The notes under the pieces were generated by a model. That model searched no databases. It was given only the letters and a program-made list of their open reading frames with translations, and had not been told where the DNA came from. A DNA stretch of 49,464 bases from Caulobacterales bacterium. Lineage in GTDB: Bacteria > Pseudomonadota > Alphaproteobacteria > Caulobacterales > Caulobacteraceae. The stretch spans positions 1 through 49,464 of the forward strand of contig CANJID010000028.1 in the NCBI GenBank assembly GCA_947474395.1, read 5' to 3'. Below, in pieces: positions 24,741 through 33,343 of this stretch; position 1 is the first letter of the stretch; the number at the start of each line of letters is the position of its first letter. The translations under genes were made by a program, and so were the position numbers.

Positions 24741-25613
24741 TCAGCCCCAGCCCGAAACCGACGAAAGCGGTTCGGTCCGCAGGAAGGCTTCCACCACGTG
24801 CATCTGGCCCCCGTAGATCTTGAAGATCTCGAAGGCCACCAGCCGCTCGTCCTTGCCCCCCGGCGGCAGCCACGACATGCGCCGCCAGACCACCCCGGTC
24901 TGCTCGTCCACCAGCAGGACCCGGTCCTGGAAGTGGGTGCGGCCGGCGCCCAGGGGCTGCGTCTTCATGTCCTTGCAGGTGGGCCGCGAGGTGCAGAACG
25001 GCCCCGCCGCCCAGCCGCCGTTCTCGTTGCGCGTGGCGTCAGGCGCCATGGGGGCGTCCACGGTCGCGAAGCTGCCTGCCTTCAGCCCCGCCGGATAGAA
25101 GTCGGAGATCCGCACCAGCTCGGCCCGCGACATACGCTCGGACGGCTTCAGGATGCGCATCACCTCGGGATTGGGCGTCTTCAGGGTATCGACCTCGAAC
25201 CGCTGGCCCGTGGGCGGGCTGTTGGTCACCTGGGTCTCGATCTCGGTGATCATGCCCCGCACGACCTTCAGCCGCACCGCCAGCAAGGCGGGCCTGCCGG
25301 CGTCCTGCACCACCACGTGCGAGCCCGCGATTCCGGCGCGCACGTCCAGGAAGTCCTCGCGGAAGGTCCCCAGACCCGTGATCGTGGTCCAGAGGCCCTC
25401 GCCCGGCTTCAGGTCCATGGTGTTCTCGGTGAAGCGCACGGCCTTCGACAGGGGCGCCCTGGACGGGTCGTGCTTGGCCAGGGCGTTCAGATAGGCGGTC
25501 ATCGCTCCCGCCAGGCAGGCGCGGTCGCACGTCGCCCGCTTCGAGGCGGCCTGCGCGCCGCTTCCACCCAGAAGCAACAGGGCCGCGACGACGGCCAGTG
25601 TCCGCTTGATCAT
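24741..25613 (-). CDS. Secreted two-domain CxxxC protein, paralogue 3 of 4
   Basis: 290 residues. The signal peptide ends GAQAAS. It has TCDRACLAGAMTAYLNAL, RFTENTMDLKPGEGLWTTI, VRLKVVRGMITEIETQV, a mid-protein RMSRAELVRISDFYPAGL, and a C-terminal LVAFEIFKIYGGQMHVVEAF followed by SGWG. It is visibly closest to paralogue 4 next door, so these two are a recent tandem duplication. An internal cysteine pair (FCTSRPTCKDMKTQ) is shared with paralogue 4. It lies 75 bp upstream of the PQQ dehydrogenase gene and probably shares its transcript. Function is unknown; periplasmic by signal peptide. Confidence 0.78.
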   Translation of the reverse strand: MIKRTLAVVAALLLLGGSGAQAASKRATCDRACLAGAMTAYLNALAKHDPSRAPLSKAVRFTENTMDLKPGEGLWTTITGLGTFREDFLDVRAGIAGSHVVVQDAGRPALLAVRLKVVRGMITEIETQVTNSPPTGQRFEVDTLKTPNPEVMRILKPSERMSRAELVRISDFYPAGLKAGSFATVDAPMAPDATRNENGGWAAGPFCTSRPTCKDMKTQPLGAGRTHFQDRVLLVDEQTGVVWRRMSWLPPGGKDERLVAFEIFKIYGGQMHVVEAFLRTEPLSSVSGWG

Positions 25614-25663
25614 CTGTGCATCTCCCTAGGCGACGAAGTCTGCGCTTCGCTCGCCACTTCCGA

Positions 25664-26527
25664 TCAGCCCCAGCCCGACGTTGACGACTGCGGCTCAAGG
25701 CGCAGGAAGGCTTCCACCACCTGCATCTTGCCGTCGTAGACCTTGAACACCTCGAAGGCGACGAGGCGCTGGCCGTTGGTGCGGTTCCAGGACAGGCGCC
25801 GCCAGACGATGCCGTTCTGCTCATCCACCAGCATCACCCGGTCCTGGAAGCCCGCGCGCGTGGGCGAGGGCTGGGTCTTGATGTTCTTGCAGCTGGGATT
25901 GCGGATGCAGGGCGGGCCGGCGGTGAAGGAGCCGTTCTCGTTGCGCGAGGTGGTCTCCTCGGCGAAGGGCGCGTCCACCTTGACGAAGCTGCCGGCGATC
26001 AGGCCGCGCGAATAGAAGTCGGTGATCTTCACCATCTCCTCGCGGCTGTTGAGCTGCGACTTCTTCGGCATCTTGGTCATCGCCGGATTGGCGGTGGTCA
26101 GGCCGGCGGGCTCCCACACCTGGCCCTCTTCCTGGCTGCGGGTGACCTGGCTCTCGATCTCGGTGATCTTGCGCCCCACGACCTTCAGCCGCACCGCCAG
26201 CAGGGCGGGCTTGCCGCCCTCGTCCACCACCACATGGGCGCCGGCGACCCCGGCGCGGGTGTCCAGGAACTCCTCGCGGAAGGTCCCCAGCTTGGTGGCG
26301 GTGGCGAAGAGGCCCTCGCCCAGCTTGATGTCCTTGATGTTCTCGGTGACGCGCACGTCCTTGGCGACCGGCACGGCGGCCGGATCGTGCTTCACCATCC
26401 CGTTCAGATAGGCGGTGATGGCGCCGCTGAGGCAGGCGCGATTGCAGGCGGTGTTCGAGGCGGCCTGGGCGCTTCCGGAGCCCGCCAGAACCAGGGCGGC
26501 GATAAGAGCCGTTGTCGGCTTGATCAT
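25664..26527 (-). CDS. Secreted two-domain CxxxC protein, paralogue 4 of 4
   Basis: 287 residues from the ATG at 26525-26527, chosen for the upstream GGGAGGGG and because the signal peptide starts there (MIKPTTALIAALVLAG, cleavage after AQA). It contains ACNRACLSGAITAYLNGM, RVTENIKDIKLGEGLFATA, VRLKVVGRKITEIESQV, an LNSREEMVKITDFYSRGL central segment and LVAFEVFKVYDGKMQVVEAF near the end. A cysteine pair (PCIRNPSCKNIKTQ) matches paralogue 3. It is the first gene of the minus-strand cluster p4-p3-PQQ dehydrogenase-p2-hydrolase, 77 bp after recO, so the cluster may have a promoter in that gap. Confidence 0.78.
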   Translation of the reverse strand: MIKPTTALIAALVLAGSGSAQAASNTACNRACLSGAITAYLNGMVKHDPAAVPVAKDVRVTENIKDIKLGEGLFATATKLGTFREEFLDTRAGVAGAHVVVDEGGKPALLAVRLKVVGRKITEIESQVTRSQEEGQVWEPAGLTTANPAMTKMPKKSQLNSREEMVKITDFYSRGLIAGSFVKVDAPFAEETTSRNENGSFTAGPPCIRNPSCKNIKTQPSPTRAGFQDRVMLVDEQNGIVWRRLSWNRTNGQRLVAFEVFKVYDGKMQVVEAFLRLEPQSSTSGWG

Positions 26528-26604
26528 TTTCAATGTCCCCTCCCAGGGCGGCGGATACTTAAGCCGCATTCGCCGCGACGATCCAGACCGCTCGTGGCCG
26601 CCGC

Positions 26605-27336
26605 CTACAGCCGCTCGGCCGCGTGCAGGCGCTCGACCAGCCAGACCCGCGCGGGCGGCAGGGGCCGGTTCAGCGGACCGAACACGAACTGCTCCAGAAA
26701 GTGGCCGGTAAGCGCCAGGCCCGCGGCTACGTCGCCTTCTCCCAGGCCCCCCTGCGAGCCCAGCAGGAAGGGCGGCAGGGCCAGCAGCCGCTCGCGGTAG
26801 GGCTCGCCGGCGTCCCGGGACACCGCCCGCCCGGTCTTGGGACTGACGTAGATCAGGTCGTCGACGGAGCCGGTGACGGCGCAGCGCGAGAGATCGAGCC
26901 CGAATCCAAGTTCCTCAAGCAGCCCCGCCTCGAAGCGGACGAACACCGCGGGCCATATCTCAGGAAAGGCGAAGGCCCCGGCAAGCGCCTCGAAGGCGGC
27001 GAAGGCGCCCGGATGCGCCTCCCGCTCCGGCAGGGCGGCGGCGGCCACCGCCGCGGCGGCGGACAGACCCGCCAGCGCCAAAGGATCGTCGAACAGGGCC
27101 GCCGGCCCCTCCCCCATCGGCTCCAGCACCACCGAGCCGAGCTGTTCTGAGGTGCGCGCCCGGTAGCGGGCGATCACCCGCGCCCCCGGCTGCAGGAAGG
27201 GCTTCATCTTGCGCGACGCCCCGCCCGCCACATGGCCGGCGTAGCGCCCGTTGGTCTCGGTCAGAAGCTCGACGATCGCCCCGGTCTCGCCGAAGGCGCG
27301 GGCCGAAAGCACATACGCCTCGTCGGTCCATTCCAT
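26605..27336 (-). CDS. recO: DNA repair protein RecO
   Basis: 243 residues, normal length. The N-terminal OB-fold starts MEWTDEAYVLSARAFGETGAIVELLTE, followed by GRYAGHVAGGASRKMKPFLQPG. The helical C-terminal part has the RecO pattern FVRFEAGLLEELGFGLDLSRCAVTG. With RecF/RecR it loads RecA on SSB-coated gaps. The four-cysteine zinc motif of some RecO proteins is absent, common in proteobacteria. In related genomes recO directly follows era. Here the two are 6.8 kb apart. Confidence 0.95.
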   Translation of the reverse strand: MEWTDEAYVLSARAFGETGAIVELLTETNGRYAGHVAGGASRKMKPFLQPGARVIARYRARTSEQLGSVVLEPMGEGPAALFDDPLALAGLSAAAAVAAAALPEREAHPGAFAAFEALAGAFAFPEIWPAVFVRFEAGLLEELGFGLDLSRCAVTGSVDDLIYVSPKTGRAVSRDAGEPYRERLLALPPFLLGSQGGLGEGDVAAGLALTGHFLEQFVFGPLNRPLPPARVWLVERLHAAERL

Positions 27337-27509
27337 GAACGGGACCTAGGCCCGGGATCGGGACGGCGCAACCTTGCGAAGCCGTCCGGCGCCTTCTTCT
27401 CGCCCGCGACCGCCCGGCAGGGCTTCAGTTCCGCGGCGAGGCGCCGCATTGGTTCGGCGTCAGGCGCTGCTCCGCCTCTGACGCTTGCAGATGAAAGGGT
27501 CGCTTCCCG

Positions 27510-28742
27510 ATGGTCGACACCGTTTCGCCCCCCGAGCCGGACCTCAGCCAGGCGGAGATGGTTGAGCGCGCCAAGGCTCTCGCGTCCGCGGTGAGGGAGG
27601 AAGCCCCGGCGGCGGAACAACGCGGCTACTACTCCGAAGCGCTGCACGAGAAGTTCCGGGCCGCCGGTTTCTATCGCATCTTCGTGCCGCGCCGGTTCGG
27701 GGGCTACGCCTTCGACTTCCCGACCTTCTATCGCGTCATGGTGGAGATCGCGACCGCCGACCCCGGCATCGGCTGGTGTCTCGCCCTCGGCTCCAGCCAC
27801 GCGCTCCACATCGCCTCCTACTTCGAGCCGGCGTCGCAGGAGCAGATATTCGGGCCGGGCGGGGGCCACTTCATCGCGCCGGGGTCGGTTCCCCACCGCG
27901 CCAGACCGCAGGCCGTCGCGACGCCGGACGGCGACGGCTACCGCATCCGGGGCAAGTGGCCCTACGCGTCGGGCTCGCCCTATTCGACGCACTTCCTGGG
28001 CAGCGCATACGTCGAAGGCGCGCCCGACCGGCGGCTGATGATCGTCGTCCCGCGCGACGGTTATGAGGTGCTCGACGACTGGGGCGCCATTCTCGGGCTC
28101 AAGGGCAGCGGCTCCAACAGCATCCGGGTCGAGGACGCCTGGATACCCGCAGACTTCGTCCTGCCCCTGGAGAGGTTCCGCCCCTCGGGCGCCGATACGC
28201 CGGGCTGGCGCCTGCACCGGAACCCGCTCTACGCGGGCCAGTTCATGGGCTATGCGGGCGGCTCCCTCGCCTGTTCCCAGGTCGGCGCGGCCAAGGCCAT
28301 GCTGGCGGAGTACGAGCGCATCATCCGCGGCTCCCGCACCTATTACGGAGCCGACCTGCCGAAGATCGAGCATCCCGACTTCCAGCGCGTGTTCGGGCTC
28401 GGCATGTCGATGACCCTCTCGGCCGAGGCGCTGCTGATGCACACCGGCCGGGTCTATATGGAATACGCCGAGGGCGAGGTCTCCGGCGATCCCTTCACCA
28501 CGTTGAAGGCCAATCAGCTGATGGGCATACACCATCAGGTCCATCGCCTCTGCTGGGAGGCGGGTCTCGAATTCTTCCGGGCCGCGAGCTCCTCCAACGC
28601 TCTCGATGGCCAGCCGATGCAGCGCTTCTTCCGCGACCTGGCAACCTTCAGGAATAACGCGACCCACCAGGCGGACTTCTTCGCGCCGCAGATCGCCCAG
28701 GCCTACTTCGGCTTCGACGACGACGTCCCCGTGCAATCCTGA
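27510..28742 (+). CDS. Flavin-dependent monooxygenase of the acyl-CoA-dehydrogenase fold (HsaA/HpaB-like)
   Basis: 410 residues. An N-terminal helical domain (ALASAVREEAPAAEQRG, then FRAAGFYRIFVPRRFGGYAFDFPTF) is followed by a central beta-domain (GYRIRGKWPYASGSPYSTHF, VEDAWIPADFVLP). The C-terminal helix bundle has FRAASSSNALDGQPMQRFFRDL. This is the layout of group D two-component monooxygenases such as HsaA (steroid phenol hydroxylation), DszC and related enzymes, not of a true acyl-CoA dehydrogenase: the catalytic Glu region is not evident. It needs a separate flavin reductase, none of which is seen here. It is the first gene of the island between recO and era; ATG with AAAGGG upstream. 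The substrate, presumably a phenol, is unknown. Confidence 0.82.
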   Translation: MVDTVSPPEPDLSQAEMVERAKALASAVREEAPAAEQRGYYSEALHEKFRAAGFYRIFVPRRFGGYAFDFPTFYRVMVEIATADPGIGWCLALGSSHALHIASYFEPASQEQIFGPGGGHFIAPGSVPHRARPQAVATPDGDGYRIRGKWPYASGSPYSTHFLGSAYVEGAPDRRLMIVVPRDGYEVLDDWGAILGLKGSGSNSIRVEDAWIPADFVLPLERFRPSGADTPGWRLHRNPLYAGQFMGYAGGSLACSQVGAAKAMLAEYERIIRGSRTYYGADLPKIEHPDFQRVFGLGMSMTLSAEALLMHTGRVYMEYAEGEVSGDPFTTLKANQLMGIHHQVHRLCWEAGLEFFRAASSSNALDGQPMQRFFRDLATFRNNATHQADFFAPQIAQAYFGFDDDVPVQS

Positions 28743-28791
28743 GGGTAGCCTCGCACGTCGGCGTGGCGCCCGTTCCGGACGTTGCGGCCGT

Positions 28792-28813
28792 GCCCCCGGC
28801 CTGCGCCGGGGGC
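28792..28813 (+). terminator. GC hairpin between convergent monooxygenase and G8-protein genes
   Basis: GCCCCCGGC (28792-28800) and GCCGGGGGC (28805-28813) are perfect complements around a CTGC loop. Only a weak T-content follows on the plus strand. It lies 50 bases after the monooxygenase stop and 25 before the end of the convergent gene. Confidence 0.5.
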
Positions 28814-28838
28814 TCCTGCTCATACGACAGTATCCAGC

Positions 28839-31508
28839 CTACCGGCTGACCTGCAGGCTGGTGCCACCGCCGGGACCGCCACCACGAGGGCCGCCGGCGC
28901 CGTCGCCATTGGAGACCACCTTGACCCACAGTTCGCCGTTGCCCCGGTAGTAGGAGGTGGCGCTGGCGCTGCGGAGCGCGTCCAGGCTGCTTTGCTCCGC
29001 ACCCGAGGCCGCGGTGGTGAACCCCGGCAGCTCCAGGATCACCCACGAGCCCTTGTCCATTTCCGTCAGGGCGAGGGACAGGGACGGTCTTGCGGTCGCC
29101 ACCTTGATCTCGGTGCCGGCCCGTACGTTGGTGCTGGTCACGGTCTGATTGTTGCCGTTGCGGCTGACGACGATCGGCGGCAGGGCAGCTTGGGCCGCGA
29201 AGATTTGAACGGCGCCGGCGCCCAGATTGGCGGCTTCGGGTGGGCGCGCGGCTGCGGCAGGCGCAGCCGCGGGAGCAGGAGCCGCGCCAAGACAGCCGCC
29301 GCCGGAGCAGGGCCCGCCGGCGACGGTTCCAAAGGCCAGGCGCCCGACATCGCCCCTGCAAACCGCGGCGTTCCAGGCGGGCTTGATCTCGCAGGCCTGT
29401 GCGTCGGTGGCGAGGCTGTCGTAGACGCCGTCGTTGAGGAGGATGTACGCGTTGGGCACGCCGCCGACCGAGCCGTCCTTGTCGTGGATCGCCGCGGCCT
29501 TCCAGGCCACACCATTCAGATTATCGTTGCCCCACTTGCGCTCCATCGGCGGGAAATAGACCGGCTTGGCGTCGATGAAGTGGGCGCCCTCGATGGCGTT
29601 TTCGGTCGAGACCCCGGCGCTCGTATACATCAGGTAGGAGAGCGCGCCCGTCTTGCGGGTGGCGTTGTCCTGGTAGTTCCGGAAGGTGACGTTCTGCACG
29701 TCATGACGGTAATCGTAGTACTCGTAGCCGCGGATCGGGAAATCCGGAATCATGGGCTTCGGCAGGCTGCGGCCGTAAGCCCTTTCCGCGTCGGTCGTGG
29801 GATTGCCGATGTTCTCGGTCTCGCCCACGAACAGCGAGTCGACGACCAATGACGTAAAGGGGTCACGACCTGCCGAGCCCGCCGCGTGGGTATAGCCCAT
29901 GGCGTTGTCGGCCACCTTCACGTTCCTGAAGATGTGCATCTCGCCGCGGCCCCAGATGCCGCCGTTGCGGTTCCTGTAGGACGTGAGGTTCTCGAAGACC
30001 GTCGCCACCGTCTTGCTGGTCGCGTCGGCGGGATTTTCCTTCGGCATATGCGCGTTGCCGGTCACGCCGAAGGTGTTGTTGGCCGCGATGTTGCGGTCGA
30101 ACATGAACCCGTCGTAGTTGGAGTGGGCGACGTTGCCCTTGAACTCGCGGAATGGCGTCCGGCGCGGCCAGACGGCCTTGCTGGCGTCCGTGTCCAGGAA
30201 CGCGCCGTTCGGGTGCTCCGGCAACGACATCCAGAAGCCGTTCTGGTCGGACCCCGCGGCCACGTTGTCCCGGTAAACATTGTCCGGATTGGTGATCCAG
30301 AAACTCGACGCCGTGTTGTCCGAGGGCAGCAGGACATCCTTGGAGGCCTGGCCATTCGCCCGGACGGCCAGGCGATCCGCGAAGTTCGGGCTCTCTCCGG
30401 CCGCGGCGAGGGCGGTCGGGACGCACGCCTTGGACGTATGGCACTTGGTCTGGATCGCCAGGTTGTGGATGAACTCGTTGCCGTGCTCGATGCCGTCTTC
30501 CATGAAGAAGCAGTGCCCCACGGTGTTGTAGGTCACGTTGTTCTCGACGCGCAGGTCGTTCGTGCCGTGCACGGTCACGCAGCGATTGTAGGTGTCGTGG
30601 ATGGAGGCGTTCTTGATGTACTGGCCCTTCGCGTCGCCGACCAGGTGCCAGTGGATGGGATACCGGGCGAGGGTCAGGTTCTGACCCATTCGATTGAACT
30701 CGACGCCCTCGACGAACATCTTGCTCGTGACCATCGCCATCACGTGCCCGCCGAGGAAGGATTGTTCGGCATCCGGCGACGCCTGGATACGGATATTGCG
30801 CGTCAGCAGACCGACTTCGCCGCGCTCATCCACGTCGAAGGTGATCTTGCCGAAGTGCATGTACTCCAGCTTCCTGTCGAGGGTGACCGTGTTGCCCTTG
30901 ATGGCGGCGATGGTCCGCCGCTCCGCCTGCCTGGGATTGAAATCCGTCGAGGCGAGGACGATCTCGTCGCCGACGCGCCAGCCGGCGGCGTTCAGGACCT
31001 CGATCGAATTGCCGCCCGCCGGGGCGGTCCTGGCCAGCTTGCTCCAGGTGTTCTTGCGATCGCCGTGAAGGTTCAGGGTGCCGCCCGCGAGCATGATGCC
31101 GCGGTCGCCCATGCCGGCCATGGCTTCATCGTGGACGGTGTCGGTGAGGGTGATGGTCGCCTTGTGCGTGTGGGGCCTGGCTTCGGTGCCGATCGCCAGT
31201 TCCCCGTGCAGCATGATCCACTCGGTGGTCAGCTCGACGTCGGCCTTGTCCGAGAAGCTGAGCTTGCCTTCGAGGTGCAGGCCGTGCAGCGGCGGGGTGC
31301 TGACGTCCAGGAGCACATCCTTGCCGCTTTCGATGGTGACCATGTCGCCCGCGCGGGGGACCTTCCGGCCCGGCCAGGTAGCGGGATTGGACCAGAGCTC
31401 CTGCTTGGCCGCCCCCGACCCTTGAGCCGCCTCAGCAGCGAATACGCCGGCGAGGAAGAAGGCCGGAACGAGCAAGGCAAAGAGGTACGAGCGATATTGT
31501 CTTCTCAT
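28839..31508 (-). CDS. Secreted G8-domain / parallel beta-helix protein resembling animal CEMIP and TMEM2
   Basis: 889 residues from the ATG at 31506-31508; an in-frame GTG three codons earlier (GGGGAA upstream) is equally possible. A signal peptide (residues 1-27) is followed by a G8 domain at about 37-123 (LWSNPATWPGRKVPRAGDMV ... GELAIGTEARPHTHKATITL). Then comes a long beta-helix. Residues 283-340 (RYPIHWHL, NRCVTVHGTNDLRVENN, GHCFFMEDGIEHGNEF) closely match what I remember of human CEMIP/TMEM2, proteins tied to hyaluronan breakdown. A Pro/Ala linker near residue 745 leads to a C-terminal beta-domain of unknown kind. It is divergent from a cytochrome c. A polysaccharide-binding or -cleaving role outside the cell is plausible but not shown. 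Confidence 0.85.
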   Translation of the reverse strand: MRRQYRSYLFALLVPAFFLAGVFAAEAAQGSGAAKQELWSNPATWPGRKVPRAGDMVTIESGKDVLLDVSTPPLHGLHLEGKLSFSDKADVELTTEWIMLHGELAIGTEARPHTHKATITLTDTVHDEAMAGMGDRGIMLAGGTLNLHGDRKNTWSKLARTAPAGGNSIEVLNAAGWRVGDEIVLASTDFNPRQAERRTIAAIKGNTVTLDRKLEYMHFGKITFDVDERGEVGLLTRNIRIQASPDAEQSFLGGHVMAMVTSKMFVEGVEFNRMGQNLTLARYPIHWHLVGDAKGQYIKNASIHDTYNRCVTVHGTNDLRVENNVTYNTVGHCFFMEDGIEHGNEFIHNLAIQTKCHTSKACVPTALAAAGESPNFADRLAVRANGQASKDVLLPSDNTASSFWITNPDNVYRDNVAAGSDQNGFWMSLPEHPNGAFLDTDASKAVWPRRTPFREFKGNVAHSNYDGFMFDRNIAANNTFGVTGNAHMPKENPADATSKTVATVFENLTSYRNRNGGIWGRGEMHIFRNVKVADNAMGYTHAAGSAGRDPFTSLVVDSLFVGETENIGNPTTDAERAYGRSLPKPMIPDFPIRGYEYYDYRHDVQNVTFRNYQDNATRKTGALSYLMYTSAGVSTENAIEGAHFIDAKPVYFPPMERKWGNDNLNGVAWKAAAIHDKDGSVGGVPNAYILLNDGVYDSLATDAQACEIKPAWNAAVCRGDVGRLAFGTVAGGPCSGGGCLGAAPAPAAAPAAAARPPEAANLGAGAVQIFAAQAALPPIVVSRNGNNQTVTSTNVRAGTEIKVATARPSLSLALTEMDKGSWVILELPGFTTAASGAEQSSLDALRSASATSYYRGNGELWVKVVSNGDGAGGPRGGGPGGGTSLQVSR

Positions 31509-31625
31509 GGCGTCCACCCGTTTATTCCCCTTTATGGACCGGGGACTTTGTAAGGCAGAACGATACCCATTTTTCGGCGCTAAGCTATATCGATGCAGGC
31601 CGCGAGCCTCCGGAGTCAGCCGTCC

Positions 31626-32012
31626 ATGTCCGCGTATCGCCGCCTCTTGGTCATCGTCGCCGTGGTCGCGGTCCCAGCCGTATGTGCTGCAGCCCCCAAT
31701 CCAGATGTCGAGAACGGCAGGAAGGCCTTCACCACCATGTGCGGCGTCTGCCACGCAGTGCAGGAGTCGGGGGGGCCTACCGAGGGGCCCAGTCTTCTGG
31801 GACTCGTCGGCCGCGCGGCCGCCAGCGAGCCTGGGTTCCCACTGTACACGAAGGCCCTCAAGGCCTCCGGGCTCACCTGGAGCGCCGAGGCCCTGGACAA
31901 ATTCCTGGTGAACCCCTCGGCGATGGCGCCCGGCACCGCCATGCCGATGCAGATTCAAGACGACAAGACGCGCGCGGATGTCGTCGCCTATCTCGCGACG
32001 CTGAAGAGGTAG
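31626..32012 (+). CDS. Soluble cytochrome c (class I, c2/c550-like)
   Basis: 128 residues. The ATG at 31626 is preferred over one 11 codons earlier because CGGAG lies about ten bases before it. A signal peptide (to VCAAAP) is followed by the haem site CGVCH at about 40-44, then GPSLLGLVGRAAASEPGF, LTWSAEALDKFLVNP and the axial-Met region PGTAMPMQI. This is the mobile periplasmic electron carrier type. It is divergent from the G8-protein gene, and a remnant of an MFS gene follows. A dedicated partner is not evident. Confidence 0.9.
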   Translation: MSAYRRLLVIVAVVAVPAVCAAAPNPDVENGRKAFTTMCGVCHAVQESGGPTEGPSLLGLVGRAAASEPGFPLYTKALKASGLTWSAEALDKFLVNPSAMAPGTAMPMQIQDDKTRADVVAYLATLKR

Positions 32013-32100
32013 GGCTGCCGATTCTTACACAATGCCTTGCACGTCCCCGATGACGTGAACCCGGAGATGTCCGCTTGCGAGAGCGGTCAGTCTTGAAGAA

Positions 32101-32298
32101 CGGGGACGGGCAGGTATTGACGTGGTCGACGGCGGGCTCGCGCCCGTGGCGGTGGGGGCGATGGCCGACCGGCTGTTCCACGGACCCGGCGCCCTGGGCC
32201 AGGCGCTCGCCCTCTGGTCGCTGATCACCGTGGCCGGGGCCTGCGCGGCGATCCTCCAGCTCAAGATCCGGCTGAAGACCTGGGACCCAACCTCGTAG
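32101..32298 (+). pseudogene. C-terminal remnant of an MFS transporter
   Basis: About 60 codons in one frame read GGLAPVAVGAMADRLF, then a hydrophobic helix (LALWSLITVAGACAAI) and a basic tail ending at TAG 32296-32298. This is the last transmembrane part of a major-facilitator protein (typical GxGPvxvGxxsD motif). No start codon with a ribosome site and no upstream transporter sequence exist; a stop lies in frame at 32056-32058. It is a scar left by deletion or replacement. Confidence 0.7.
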
Positions 32299-32348
32299 AA
32301 CATGCGCAAGGGCGGGCGCCGAGTCGCGACCCGCGCGGGGGAACCGGC

Positions 32349-33317
32349 ATGAGCGTCGTGGCGGCGGCGATCTATCGCAAGGGCGAGCGTCTGGCCGAGG
32401 TCGGCCTCGAGGACGCCATGACCACCGACCTGGGCCAGGACGACTTCGTCTGGATCGGGCTGCACGAACCCGGCGAGGACGAGCTGCGGCGCCTGCAGGA
32501 ACGCTTCGCCCTGCACCCCCTGGCCGTCGAGGACGCCCTCTCCTCCCACGAGCAGCCCAAGGTCGACGCCTACAACGACCAGCTCTTCGTGGTCACCCGC
32601 ACCGCCCGCCTGGACGGGGAGGAGATCGTCTACGGCGAGACCAACATCTTCGTCGGTCCCAAGCACATCATCACCGTCCGCCACGGCTCGGCCCGCGCCC
32701 ATTCGGGCCTGCGCCAGCAGCTCGAGAGCGCCCCGTCCCTGCTGCGCCACGGCACCGACTACGTCCTTCACGGGGTGCTCGACTTCATCGTCGACGGCTA
32801 CCTGCCTGTGGTGCAGGACATCGAGGAGGACGTGCTGGCCACCGAGCGCAAGGCGCTGGACCTCAGCCTCACCGGCGAGGACGTGCGCCACATCTTCCGC
32901 CTGCGCGGCGAGCTCTTACGGTTCCGCCGGGTGCTCGGCCCCATGCGCGAGCTCTGCGCGAGGCTGGAGCACCAAAGCCTGCCGGGGATCGACTCCGAGG
33001 TGCGTCCCTATTTCCGCGACGTCCACGACCACGTGCGCCGGGTCGAGACCATGGTCGACGGCCTTCGCGAGATCATCACCACCGTGTTCGAGGCGAGCCT
33101 GCTGCTGGAGCAGCAGCACCAGAACACCATCACCCGAAAGCTGGCCGCCGGCGCCACCCTGGTCGCCGTCCCGACGGCGGTCGCGGGCATCTACGGCATG
33201 AACTTCAAGGTCATGCCCGAGCTCGACTGGCAGTACGGCTATCCCTTCGCCTGGGCCTTCATCGTCGGCCTCTGCGCCTTCATCTACTGGCGCTTCAAGC
33301 GGGTGGGCTGGCTGTAG
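32349..33317 (+). CDS. corA: CorA-family Mg2+/Co2+ channel
   Basis: 322 residues. The cytoplasmic funnel domain (DDFVWIGLHEPGEDELRRLQ ... HPLAVEDAL, VFVGPKHIITVRHG) is followed by the long stalk helix and two C-terminal membrane helices. The pore signature YGMNF lies after the first of these, near residues 281-285. Pentameric CorA admits Mg2+ and is gated by cytoplasmic Mg2+. The ATG at 32349 has GGGGGAACC upstream. It stands alone in the recO-era island between two gene remnants, so it may have arrived with them. Confidence 0.93.
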   Translation: MSVVAAAIYRKGERLAEVGLEDAMTTDLGQDDFVWIGLHEPGEDELRRLQERFALHPLAVEDALSSHEQPKVDAYNDQLFVVTRTARLDGEEIVYGETNIFVGPKHIITVRHGSARAHSGLRQQLESAPSLLRHGTDYVLHGVLDFIVDGYLPVVQDIEEDVLATERKALDLSLTGEDVRHIFRLRGELLRFRRVLGPMRELCARLEHQSLPGIDSEVRPYFRDVHDHVRRVETMVDGLREIITTVFEASLLLEQQHQNTITRKLAAGATLVAVPTAVAGIYGMNFKVMPELDWQYGYPFAWAFIVGLCAFIYWRFKRVGWL

Positions 33318-33343
33318 CTCAGCCTTGCCGACGAAGCGCTACA

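Noticed and set aside
22305-25739. Very long plus-strand open frame opposite the PQQ dehydrogenase and its neighbours
   Set aside because: It is antisense to several well-supported genes, shows no domain, has Arg/Gly/His/Val-heavy composition and no ribosome site; it is a GC-driven shadow.
31593-31625. Earlier ATG for the cytochrome c gene
   Set aside because: The later ATG at 31626 has a ribosome site about ten bases upstream and gives a normal signal peptide.
32025-32891. Minus-strand frame opposite corA
   Set aside because: Antisense of a clear CorA sequence and of the MFS remnant; no own start signal.
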